Positions 9,801-19,572 of a stretch of DNA of 64,000 bases are shown piece by piece. Source of the stretch: Rhodopirellula baltica SH 1 (GTDB taxonomy: Bacteria; Planctomycetota; Planctomycetia; Pirellulales; Pirellulaceae); contig NC_005027.1 of the NCBI RefSeq assembly GCF_000196115.1, positions 1,550,001-1,614,000 on the forward strand, written 5' to 3'. Below the pieces are notes generated by a model, which ran no database searches, was not told the DNA's origin, and saw nothing but the letters and a program-made list of their open reading frames with translations. Both the position numbers and the translations under genes were made by a program. The number at the start of each line of letters is the position of its first letter. The stretch's first letter is position 1.

Positions 9801-10271
9801 GTCTCCTTCGTCCGAGCTGGTTCGCATCAAGATGTCGTCCAAGAACAAATGTTTGGCATCCGGTGTCGGATCGTATTTGCGGATGTAGAACAAACCAATG
9901 CGACCATCTTGCAGACGCAGCAACGACACAGACATCAAATTCGCGTCGTCGTCGCCGCGTTCGATCACTGAGTCGTCTTCGGTCGTCCAGGTGATGCCGT
10001 TGTCGTTTGAGTGACGCGATACCAATGCCGCCGGTGCGTGGTCGCCGGTTCCAATGAACTTGGTGTAAACCAATAGCAGGCGTCCGTCCTTCAACTGAAC
10101 GAAATCGCCTTCGCTATTGCGGCCATTACCGGGACGAGGCTCGATCCGCAGAACCTTTTCGATTCCGTTCGGCACGCCAGTCGGTGGACGCTGGGCGTGG
10201 GCGGCGGTGCAGGCTAGTACGCCGGCTAAAAGGACAGACACGACGGATTTGGGCAGCATCGGCAGAGACAT
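6810..10271 (-). CDS. secreted fusion: two sialidase-like propellers plus C-terminal alpha/beta hydrolase
   Basis: About 1,153 residues from the ATG at 10271 (10259 is also possible). A signal peptide (PKSVVSVLLAGVLACTAAHA) leads into a sialidase-fold domain of about residues 30-400, with the opening EGDFVQLKDGRLLLVYTKF and Asp boxes SNDNGITW, SSDEGDTW, SDDQGATW, SDDQGDTW and SKDDGKTW. A second BNR-like region (about 430-810) follows, including RGMAEPSLTHYDGRYYMTIR and ATSDDGLHF. The last 320 residues form an alpha/beta hydrolase with nucleophile motif GHSFGGKW (Ser1000), probable acid Asp1096 (GSADPIRRW) and His1128 (RADHSPNEDS), like acetyl-xylan esterases or dienelactone hydrolases. A periplasmic enzyme removing ester groups and acidic sugars from polysaccharide is a reasonable inference. 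Substrates are unknown, and the sialidase Arg triad was not mapped. An untranslated 119 bp separates the stop from the upstream ends. Confidence 0.75.
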   Translation of the reverse strand: MSLPMLPKSVVSVLLAGVLACTAAHAQRPPTGVPNGIEKVLRIEPRPGNGRNSEGDFVQLKDGRLLLVYTKFIGTGDHAPAALVSRHSNDNGITWTTEDDSVIERGDDDANLMSVSLLRLQDGRIGLFYIRKYDPTPDAKHLFLDDILMRTSSDEGDTWSEPTRIVPKDTPSYSVLNNDRVIQLSSGRLIVPLAVHYRVGWPGYRKSAEMVCYLSDDQGATWKRSQSALTSESLAQEPGVVELSDGRVMMFCRSSNAQLLSYSDDQGDTWSDLKPSSFTQPTVSPASIERIPSTGDLLMLWNNGDDELAKKQPVGRRPFTAAISKDDGKTWQNIQNVGTDPEGWYCYTAIEFVDDHVLLAHCEYPRLNSLQLTRIPVSWFYPGETVSANTPAESQTAPLDYAVSLEVTHEGFDGKECWVHARVGTVPDASGAATAVMTTQKLLLSGSDVFYRLHESRKTPESNAWSKLSPIDSFSRQKVEGDRIPRGGKGAEAMLQEGDETTVCDFVPQWHAASQRLLGIGQTVWYRNNRVMHVRPRGVAYSVMDPQNSSWNDWKVLELPDEPQFQNAGSGSAQRVDLPGGDVLLPVYCKRPDQKQYSSLIVRCRFDGETLHYIEHGNALTIPVERGMAEPSLTHYDGRYYMTIRNDQHGYVATSDDGLHFDEPQRWKFDDGKDLGSYNTQQHWVTHSNGLFLVYTRRGANNDHVFRHRAPLFMAQVDPNSLRVIRATERVLVPEHGARLGNFGVTRVSKDETWVSVTEWMQPAGVEKHGSDNRIFIAKLRWNQPNDLASMTSNPGISVETTAYCKPPQAMTEELGDYRSPLIFENGTRVPHASQWPQRRKEIQTRWESLLGKWPKPITDPQVTISETVHLDSVTKHTIEFQWTPNEKATAYLLVPNTVEHADHDLPAVLSVYYEPETAIGLGKPHRDFALQLAHRGFVTLSIGTTEATEAKTYSLYHPSIDDASVQPLSMLAYAATTAWQVLADRPEVDPNRIGVVGHSFGGKWAMFAACLSERFACGAWSDPGIVFDESMSGVNYWEPWYLGYHPKPWRKRGLITQDNPARGLYPRLIAQGHDLHELHALMAPRPFLVSGGSADPIRRWTALNHSVAVNALLGHDDRVAMTNRADHSPNEDSNSVLYAFFEKHLAPSDVSL

Positions 10272-13087
<2,816 letters not shown>

Positions 13088-13173
13088 TTTGATTTGCTGA
13101 GACGAGTTGTCGTTCGCAAACCGGCACGGGTCGTTCGGTTAAACACCGGACGGCCCGAGTGCGGTTGAACATT

Positions 13174-13203
13174 CGCCGCGATCCACCAATCGCGGCGTTT
13201 TCT
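13174..13203 (+). terminator. Rho-independent terminator after katG
   Basis: A perfect 9-bp stem (CGCCGCGAT at 13174-13182 pairing with ATCGCGGCG at 13189-13197) with a 6-nt loop, followed by TTTTCT. It lies 87 nt after the katG stop codon. Confidence 0.8.
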
Positions 13204-13240
13204 ATTTGAAGGTCGAAGAGCGACTCCACCCAAACACTTC

Positions 13241-13735
13241 AGCCGCCGGCCATTAGGCCCGGTTCCTGGGCACGGAAACACTAATTTCCACCGGGTTGGG
13301 GCGTTGGTTTGAGATGTTTGATGGCTTTGATCGACTGTTGTTGTGAGAACCGCGGCTAACGCCGTTCGGCTAATTTGTTGGCTCCGTGAAGGCATGGTGC
13401 GCGGCTGGTCCGGGGCCTATTAGCCGCCGGCCGTTAGGCCCGGTTTCTGCGCACGAACACCCGAGTTGTAACTGGTTCGGGGCGTTGGTTGCAGGTGCTC
13501 GACCGCTGCGATCGGCAGTGGTTGCGGGAACCGCGGCTAACGCCGTTCGGCTAATGGGTTGGCTCCGCGAGGGCATGGCACGCGGCTGGATCCCGAGCCT
13601 GTCAGCCGCTGGCCGTTAGGCCCGGTTCTTGCGCACGAACACGCGAATTTACACCGGGTTGGGCGTTGGTTTGAGGTGCTCGACCGCTGCGATTGGCGGT
13701 GGTTGTGGGAACCGCGGCTAACGCCGTTCGGCTAA
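13241..13735. repeat. three tandem ~181-bp units, each an imperfect AGCCG-family hairpin
   Basis: Units start at 13241, 13422 and 13604 (spacings 181 and 182 bp). Each opens with AGCCGCCGGCCGTTAGGCCC (or a close variant) and closes about 130 bp later with AACCGCGGCTAACGCCGTTC followed by GGCTAAT. The two ends are inverted copies of each other, so each unit can fold on itself. The last unit is cut at its closing arm, which also supplies the TAG stop codon (13732-13734) of the SBBP gene on the minus strand. No protein-like frame is conserved between units. Confidence 0.85.
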
Positions 13736-15306
13736 TCTTTGCGATCGACGACCCGTTTGATCTTTGCCAGAATCACGTCGCCGGCAAAGCAGCCGCCTTT
13801 GTAGCAGAGCTCTTTCCCACCACCGCCACCCGCAAAAGTCGGTTGGTGGGCGGACTTCATCGGCCACCCAGGACCATTGGTTGATCCGGTGATGTACAAA
13901 TCACCGGCCGTATCGAGGTAGCACGATCGTCCATCGTCGTAGCTCTCTCCTCCGATAAAGCTGCTGAATTTTAAACTCGAAAAGTCATTCGCCAGCACCA
14001 CCGCGATCGCATCGTTGGGGGTGGACTGTGTTGATTGCAACGCATTGTCGGTCAGCGGGAAATCAGCCGAGGCAGCGTTCCCTGTGAAAAACACGTCGCC
14101 ATGGTCGTCGGCGTAGATACCATCTGGACCTTCGTTGCCGGTTCCGCCCAAATACGTGCACCTCAACAATCCACCTTGCGGCGAAAACTTCGCGACGACA
14201 ATGTCTCGATTGCCTCCCGCGAATGCGGGTTGCACAACGCCCGACGTCACCGGCAAATCCTTGCTGGTGGTAGAGACGGCGAGATAGGCGTTGCCGGATG
14301 AGTCCACCGCCATGCTGTGCGTGCTGTTGCCCTCCTCATCGCCCGAGCTTCCAAAGTAGGTGCCAGCAAGCAGTTCGTTTCCGTCGGGGCTGATCTTTGC
14401 GATGAACGAATCGGCACCTCCGCTATACGTTCGTTGGTGAGCCTTTTCGGTGGTGGGAACGTCGGGCGAATTCGTCGTGAAGTTCAAAAACACGTTTGCG
14501 TTGTTGTCCAACCGCAATCCGCAGTTGCCAACCTCGTCACGCGAGCCACCCAACCAAGTTGCCCAGATGACGTTCTGTCCGTTAGGAGAGATTTTGATGG
14601 CACCCACCTCAGCACCGCCCATCGGTTGATCGCGAAAAGCATTCGCGAACCACCGCATCGGTGGCTTGGGACCGTTTCCGGTGTAGCAGAGTGGAAGGTA
14701 GACCGAACCTTTCGCATCAACCGATACATCGCGACACAGTTGATTGACGCCAACATAAGAACTCCAGAGCACCGAAGAACCATCGGAGCTCAGCTTGGTC
14801 ACAAACCCATTCTGCATACCATAAATGCTTTGCTTGGAACCCTGGAACGTTGTCTGGAATGCTCGTGCGGTCACCGGAAATTCAGGGCCAGCTCTTCCGG
14901 CAACGATGATGTTGTCTGCTGCGTCGACTTCAACCGCGTAGGCGCGGTCGTAGTTTGGACCGCCCAGCAAAGTCGACCAAAGCAGTGCGCCGTTTGGATC
15001 AAATTTGCACACAAAGGCATCGCAGTGACCGGCACTGTCCGTCTTGGTTCCTGACCGATCCTGAGTTCGCTGGAACGCTTTGTCGGTGGTGGGGAAGTCA
15101 TTGGAAACGGTGCCGCCGACGATGATGACGTTGCCGGTGGAATCGACGCAGACGTCGCGAGCATGTTCCCAATCACTGCCGCCTAGAAAGGTTGAGAATT
15201 CAATTTGGTAGTCTGCCGCGGAAGCAGACCTAACCGCTCCGGCGATCAGGAAAAGGACCATGACAGCCGCGAACAACGGCATGGGGTTGCGTCGAGGTCG
15301 GTTCAA
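13732..15306 (-). CDS. secreted SBBP-repeat beta-propeller protein
   Basis: A 524-residue protein with a signal peptide (PLFAAVMVLFLIAGAVRSAS, cleavage near ASAAD). The mature chain is built of about seven SBBP (beta-propeller, PF06739) units of the form 'STFLGG-x-(6)-D-x-(3)-D-x-GN-x-(2)-GGT-x-S-x-DFP-T', for example DVCVDSTGNVIIVGGTVSND and SMAVDSSGNAYLAVSTTSKD. Its role is unknown; such proteins are extracellular and probably bind ligands or other proteins. The start is a TTG at 15306 with an AAGGG ribosome site seven bases upstream and an Arg-rich n-region; the ATG at 15282 has no ribosome site. The stop codon lies inside a hairpin repeat, so the exact C-terminus (RVVDRKD) may have been set by that insertion. 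Confidence 0.8.
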   Translation of the reverse strand: MNRPRRNPMPLFAAVMVLFLIAGAVRSASAADYQIEFSTFLGGSDWEHARDVCVDSTGNVIIVGGTVSNDFPTTDKAFQRTQDRSGTKTDSAGHCDAFVCKFDPNGALLWSTLLGGPNYDRAYAVEVDAADNIIVAGRAGPEFPVTARAFQTTFQGSKQSIYGMQNGFVTKLSSDGSSVLWSSYVGVNQLCRDVSVDAKGSVYLPLCYTGNGPKPPMRWFANAFRDQPMGGAEVGAIKISPNGQNVIWATWLGGSRDEVGNCGLRLDNNANVFLNFTTNSPDVPTTEKAHQRTYSGGADSFIAKISPDGNELLAGTYFGSSGDEEGNSTHSMAVDSSGNAYLAVSTTSKDLPVTSGVVQPAFAGGNRDIVVAKFSPQGGLLRCTYLGGTGNEGPDGIYADDHGDVFFTGNAASADFPLTDNALQSTQSTPNDAIAVVLANDFSSLKFSSFIGGESYDDGRSCYLDTAGDLYITGSTNGPGWPMKSAHQPTFAGGGGGKELCYKGGCFAGDVILAKIKRVVDRKD

Positions 15307-15376
15307 GGTGAATCCCTTGTTTGAAGCTACTGATTCGCAACAGAGTTGAAAGTGACAATCTCGTCGTTTGGATGTG

Positions 15377-15832
15377 TCAGTGGGACGCGTCGGGTATTCG
15401 AGGATTCGCGATGACGGCGGTGCCGCTACTGCAGATCATCAGCATCGATCTGCCCACGGTTGAATAGTCGAATCGTATTCCGATCACCGCATTTGCCCCC
15501 AGTTGTTTGGCTCGCTCGGACATCTCCGCGAGTGCAGCATTGCGACCTCGAATCAGAACCTTTTCATAGTCGCCTGCTCGACCGCCAACGACGTCTGTGA
15601 ACACTGCCGAAATATCTCGTAGAACATTCGCACCATAAATGGTCTCGCCGAAAACTGGACCTCGATAGGCTTCGATTATGTGTGTTTCGAACGTTGACGT
15701 GGTTGTCATCGGCATCTCAATCTGGAAGTTGATTTCGTCCGGATCGGATCCTGGTCGCGCGGCGCCACATTTTCGACAAACATTGTATCCCAGTTCAGTC
15801 GTGCCGCCGCACGCAGGGCATTTCCAAGGCAT
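15377..15832 (-). CDS. YbjQ/UPF0145-like protein with N-terminal zinc ribbon
   Basis: A 151-residue cytoplasmic protein. Residues 1-25 form a zinc ribbon (Cys5, Cys8, Cys19, Cys22: CPACGG...CRKCGA). Residues about 45-145 match the YbjQ/UPF0145 (DUF74) fold: FETHIIEAYRGPVFGETIYG, then an ALAEMSERAKQLGANAVIGI helix-strand and a closing GTAVI strand. YbjQ proteins form pentamers and have been called putative heavy-metal-binding, with no proven function. The added ribbon may supply a metal or nucleic-acid contact. The ATG at 15832 starts exactly at the ribbon. Confidence 0.8.
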   Translation of the reverse strand: MPWKCPACGGTTELGYNVCRKCGAARPGSDPDEINFQIEMPMTTTSTFETHIIEAYRGPVFGETIYGANVLRDISAVFTDVVGGRAGDYEKVLIRGRNAALAEMSERAKQLGANAVIGIRFDYSTVGRSMLMICSSGTAVIANPRIPDASH

Positions 15833-15934
15833 TCATTCAATTCAAGCGAGGGAATGGGGTTGGTGTGTTTGAGGTGTCGCGACTGGATAGTCGCGTCGAC
15901 AAATCACGTTGCTGAATCTTTGGGCTGGCCCGGA

Positions 15935-16183
15935 TTAGGCGACCGCGAAAGCAGCCGCCGCCACGCCAATCCGTGCTAGCAAGCCAATGCCCAGCATTAA
16001 CACCGGAATCTTCAATTCCTGGAAATTCATGATTCCGTACACCAGACACAGCGGAGAGATGATCAAGCACCCAATGCCCCAGAGAACTTCGCCTTCGCTG
16101 AACGCCATCACCGCGATCCAGAGCCACCCGATGATGCTAGCGATTGCAGCAGTCATTGCCAGAATATTGAGAAGGATTTCCAT
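15935..16183 (-). CDS. small three-helix membrane protein
   Basis: An 82-residue hydrophobic protein with about three membrane segments (MEILLNILAMTAAIASIIGW; LWGIGCLIISPLCLVYGIM; IPVLMLGIGLLARIGVAAAA). No family is recognised beyond the general type of small planctomycete membrane protein. The ATG at 16183 follows a rightly spaced AGGAA-like site, while the longer frame adds a non-hydrophobic Ser/Arg stretch. A small hairpin (CGCGACT/AGTCGCG, 15878-15895) lies about 40 nt after the stop and could end the transcript. Confidence 0.6.
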   Translation of the reverse strand: MEILLNILAMTAAIASIIGWLWIAVMAFSEGEVLWGIGCLIISPLCLVYGIMNFQELKIPVLMLGIGLLARIGVAAAAFAVA

Positions 16184-16218
16184 GAGCGAGCTCGATCGTG
16201 TTCCTGAAGATGCGGTAC

Positions 16219-16241
16219 GGCGGCCTCTGTTCAAGGCCGCC
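16219..16241. other. short perfect hairpin
   Basis: GGCGGCCT (16219-16226) and AGGCCGCC (16234-16241) form an 8-bp perfect stem with a 7-nt loop. It lies between the PDZ gene's stop (16414) and the start of the small membrane protein. There is no T-run, so it may be a weak terminator or an RNA structure. Confidence 0.45.
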
Positions 16242-16413
16242 TGAGGAACAAAAGGATACCACGTCCTACCAACTGGCGGGGTGGCCGACCGCTAGGCAGA
16301 CGCTACGACGCTGCGTACTTGGGCGAGCGGATCAAAACGTTTTCAAAGCAGTGTGTTGATCCTTCTGCAATCGATTGGTTCGATCCGGCTGGATCCACCG
16401 CTGTCAATCTTCA

Positions 16414-16881
16414 TCAAGTGTGAACTCGTCCTCTCGACAATTGAACTTTGATGTTGATCAGTTGCATGGTTCGGTGGTCTTGGACCAATAGGCGAACGAT
16501 TCCACCTCGGCCCGCGTGACGTTGCAATGCAACGTCCAAGTTCAACTGCGAATTTTCGAGCACACCAATTTGTTGCCCGTTGACCGCAACGATTCGATCA
16601 CCCACTTCGAGACCAAACCGAGAGGCGGCTGTGTTTGGAGTGACCTCCGTGAGTAGCAATCCGGTGGAAGTGTATTTTCCATACACGCCGAGGTACCATC
16701 CCGCCGCAGGATGTCGAATCGGACTGCCCGGCTTCGGTTCGACAAAACCGTTGCCGCGTTCAGCATCGATCGGACGGCGGTCATTCGTTTCCGGATCATC
16801 CGCAAGCAGTGCGATTGGGCTGGCAACCAACCATAGCAACGAAGAAACCAAAAACACACGAAAAGACATTGAAACGCTCAT
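16414..16881 (-). CDS. secreted PDZ-domain protein
   Basis: A 155-residue protein with a signal peptide (MSFRVFLVSSLLWLVASPIA, cleavage near ALLADD) and a single PDZ domain over about residues 65-150. The domain shows the carboxylate-loop region WYLGVYGKYTSTGLLLTEV, then NTAASRFGLEVGDRIVAVNG (the classic GL-x-GD-x-I-x-x-ING pattern) and the final RLLVQDHRT strand. No protease domain is attached, so it is more likely an adaptor binding C-termini or internal peptides in the periplasm. The ATG at 16881 has a GAGGGG site nine bases upstream; 16869 is an alternative. Confidence 0.75.
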   Translation of the reverse strand: MSVSMSFRVFLVSSLLWLVASPIALLADDPETNDRRPIDAERGNGFVEPKPGSPIRHPAAGWYLGVYGKYTSTGLLLTEVTPNTAASRFGLEVGDRIVAVNGQQIGVLENSQLNLDVALQRHAGRGGIVRLLVQDHRTMQLINIKVQLSRGRVHT

Positions 16882-17051
16882 TGGTGAACCCCTCAACCTT
16901 TGTGCCGATGCGACGCAACAACGCGGCTGCCATTTGGGCACTCGAGATGGCCGCAAGGCGAATTGCTGCAACTTTTATTCCTGACAACTGTGGTTCTCAA
17001 CGAGCTGAATAGACACCGTGTAGCCTGTTTGTTCGTCGGTCTCTCGCCGGA

Positions 17052-17462
17052 TCAATCCCGTCTCGTCATGGTGTTGTCGTCGTCGGCTGCCATTCGTGAA
17101 CGAGTGTGTTGGTGGCGAAGATGCGTCACCAATAGCGAGAGACCGGCGGACACGGTCCAAATGGCCGAAATGAACGCGAAAAACGGTGCGGCCAAATTGA
17201 AAAATGCGAGCCAACTGATTTCATCCGGAAAAGGAATGACGTTGCCATTGGCGTCGAATGATCGAACTCGCGGGAATGTGGGGACCAAAAGACAAGCCAT
17301 GGGCCCTCCGAGAACGATCGACCAAAAGAAGCCATTTCGGCAGCCGATCAAAAAGGCATGCCCGGCGGATTGGAATCCAGTTGGTCGGGCGGGTTCAAGC
17401 AGCTCGGCCCGCGGAGGCTTGAACGGGTCCGGCTTCGCCCGCATGTTGTTTTGTTCGTTCAT
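17052..17462 (-). CDS. membrane protein of unknown function
   Basis: A 136-residue protein with a Pro/Lys/Arg-rich cytoplasmic N-terminus (MNEQNNMRAKPDPFKPPRAE) and two membrane segments (GFFWSIVLGGPMACLLVP at about 45-62 and AFFNLAAPFFAFISAIWTVS at about 85-110), ending in a His/Arg-rich tail. No family is recognised. The ATG at 17462 is preferred over an upstream in-frame codon that adds ten residues. Confidence 0.55.
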   Translation of the reverse strand: MNEQNNMRAKPDPFKPPRAELLEPARPTGFQSAGHAFLIGCRNGFFWSIVLGGPMACLLVPTFPRVRSFDANGNVIPFPDEISWLAFFNLAAPFFAFISAIWTVSAGLSLLVTHLRHQHTRSRMAADDDNTMTRRD

Positions 17463-17530
17463 CTTTGAAACCCGTGGTTGGTGTCTCGTCAACGTAAACC
17501 AAATTTGGGTGGAATGGGTGATTGGTTGTG

Positions 17531-17760
17531 ATCACGCCTCGCTATGTTCCAAAGCATCGGTTGGGATGCCATGTGGAACATGGCCTACGGGAATGACGAT
17601 TGCGAGTTTGGTTAGACGGATGGAACGACGTAGGCCAGGTTGTACCTGGCGGCGGTGACTGGCCGGTGGTTTGGATGTTTCGATGAAGGGTTGAGGTGAG
17701 ATCACGCCTCGCTTTGTTCCAAAGCATCGGCTGGGATGCCATGTGGAACATGGCCTACGG
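17531..17760. repeat. 60-bp direct repeat, two copies 170 bp apart
   Basis: ATCACGCCTCGCTNTGTTCC opens both copies (17531-17590 and 17701-17760), which differ at only two positions and end ATGTGGAACATGGCCTACGG. Between them, 17628-17650 holds GTAGGCCAGGTTGTACCTGG, an imperfect inverted counterpart of the repeat end. The array fills the gap upstream of the MFS gene, and no coding frame is conserved in it. Confidence 0.85.
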
Positions 17761-17866
17761 GGGATGACCTCGGGGGCGTTGTTCTGCCCGTGATCTCTGT
17801 TGCTTCGATCGGTTGGGGTGGGCTTTCTGTCAATCCCCACTGACATCTTTGATGAAGGGCGATCCA

Positions 17867-19246
17867 ATGCATCGCTTCGAATTCGATGCAACGAACAACC
17901 GTATGAAATCTGACAAACACAACGATGACCGCTCGGTGCGTCCAAGGTTCGCGAACTTTCCCTTCGATCCTTCTTCCGTGCCATTCTTCTACGGAACGGT
18001 CGTCTTGGTGTGCGGAACGTTGGGCGTGTTGGCGAGTGCGCCCGGACAAACCGTTGGGGTGTCAGTCTTCACGGACTTTTTGATTGAGGCTCACCAGCTA
18101 TCACGAAGTTGGATCAGCTTTGCTTATCTGTCGGGAACAATCGGCAGTGCATTGCTGATCAGTCGTGCTGGTCGATACTACGATCGTTTCGGTGGACGCT
18201 GGGTTTCTGCTGGTTCCGCAGCGATGCTGGCGATCGTTTTGGTCGCGATGAGCTTTTCCGATGAGATCGCCCGAGCGGTCGCCTTGATGTTGCCGGAGAC
18301 CTATCGAGACAGCGTGGCGTTCGCTGTCCTGACGCTCGGCTTCTTTGCAATGCGTTTCTTCGGACAAGGCATGTTGACGCTGTCGTCTCGCAACATGGTT
18401 TTGGAGTGGTTCGAACAACGACGCGGGATGGCGCTGGCGTTCATCGGTATTTCGATTGCCTTTGGATTTTCCATCACCCCAGCGCTTTTTGAATGGTTGA
18501 TTCAGCGTGGTGGATGGTCTTGGGCCTGGCAAACGATCGCGCTGATGGTCGGCGTGTTCGCCATCGTTGCGATTTGCTTTGCCCGATCACGTCCCGAAGA
18601 ACACGGAATGGTCCCCGACGGTCCGTTTGCGAAGGCGGATCGCAAGACACATGCAGAAACGGTCAGCGGTCGGCAGTTCACGCTTTCGGAAGCCAGACGG
18701 ACCTACAGTTTTTGGGTGTTCACGTTCAGTGTGGTGCTGTCCGGGTTGCTGCTGACGGCGTTCTCTTTTCATGTCGTGTCAATCTTTGCGGACGCGGGAA
18801 TGTCGCGTGCTCGTGCGGTAGCGATCTTTGTGCCTGCCGCGTTTGTCAGCGTGATGGTCGAATTTGTCGGCAGTTGGCTCAGCGATTTCGTCAAACTGAA
18901 ATATCTGGCGATGGTTCAATCACTGGGCAGTTTGATACTCGCGTTAAGCTTGTCTTTCCTGGACGAAAACGTTTCCATTGTGTTCGTCGTGCTGGGTATG
19001 GGATTGATGCAAGGCATGTTTGGCATCATCTCCGGTGTCACCTGGCCTCGTTTTTATGGCCGGACGCACCTCGGGGCGATTTCGGGGTTTTCGACATCCA
19101 TTGTCGTTGCCGGGACCGCGATTGGTCCTTACCTGTTCAGCGTTGCCCACGACCAAGTTGGTGCCTATCGGCCGGCAACGTTGGTGTGTGCCGTCGCTGC
19201 TGTGGTCCTGATCGCGGCGTCCTGGCGAGCCGATCGCCCGGTGTGA
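17867..19246 (+). CDS. major facilitator superfamily transporter
   Basis: A 459-residue inner-membrane protein with about twelve hydrophobic helices, split by a central cytoplasmic loop (HGMVPDGPFAKADRKTHAET). The MFS signature after helix 2 is present as SRAGRYYDRFGGRW (G-x-x-x-DR-x-GGR), and a related loop SWLSDFVKLKY follows helix 8. The overall type is closest to the oxalate/formate antiporter-like or monocarboxylate group of MFS proteins, but the substrate cannot be read from sequence. The ATG at 17867 has an AAGGG site at good spacing; in-frame ATGs at 17852 and 17903 are possible. Its neighbours on both sides face away, so it is likely transcribed alone. Confidence 0.8.
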   Translation: MHRFEFDATNNRMKSDKHNDDRSVRPRFANFPFDPSSVPFFYGTVVLVCGTLGVLASAPGQTVGVSVFTDFLIEAHQLSRSWISFAYLSGTIGSALLISRAGRYYDRFGGRWVSAGSAAMLAIVLVAMSFSDEIARAVALMLPETYRDSVAFAVLTLGFFAMRFFGQGMLTLSSRNMVLEWFEQRRGMALAFIGISIAFGFSITPALFEWLIQRGGWSWAWQTIALMVGVFAIVAICFARSRPEEHGMVPDGPFAKADRKTHAETVSGRQFTLSEARRTYSFWVFTFSVVLSGLLLTAFSFHVVSIFADAGMSRARAVAIFVPAAFVSVMVEFVGSWLSDFVKLKYLAMVQSLGSLILALSLSFLDENVSIVFVVLGMGLMQGMFGIISGVTWPRFYGRTHLGAISGFSTSIVVAGTAIGPYLFSVAHDQVGAYRPATLVCAVAAVVLIAASWRADRPV

Positions 19247-19338
19247 GCAAGAAAGTGGTTCTCGATGCTGCGAAACGGTGTTGGTCGCCCGGTGGTATTC
19301 AGTTGCCTGCGACCCCGGACGCGGTTGGTGTGGGGCAG

Positions 19339-19436
19339 CCACAGAGGTCACTGAGAGCACCGAGGTGATTCTCCGTCGATTTGGACATGAGCTCAGCCGT
19401 CACTTTGTCTCTGTGAACTCGGTGTCCTCGGTGGCA
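19339..19436. repeat. imperfect inverted repeat in the gap 19247-19572
   Basis: Left arm CCACAGAGGTCACTGAGAGC (19339 on, about 28 nt) and right arm ending GGTGTCCTCGGTGGC (19409-19436) are inverted copies with about six mismatches. This 'ctctgtg...ctcggtgg' text is a type often seen between planctomycete genes. Nothing else in the 326-bp gap looks coding. Confidence 0.6.
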
Positions 19437-19572
19437 AACAACCGCCACGAGCACTCACGCTCACGTGGCAGACCTACGAGCTAGCAGCGAAAGTTGAAGT
19501 TGGCCATTCGCCTTCGATGTGGACGGCGTGCGCCGTTCCGCGAGGAAGTTTCACCTATTGTCGCTCAATCGC

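Noticed and set aside
13241-13735. CRISPR-like spacing of repeats
   Set aside because: Units are ~181 bp, only three in number, internally palindromic, and the 'spacers' are themselves repeated.
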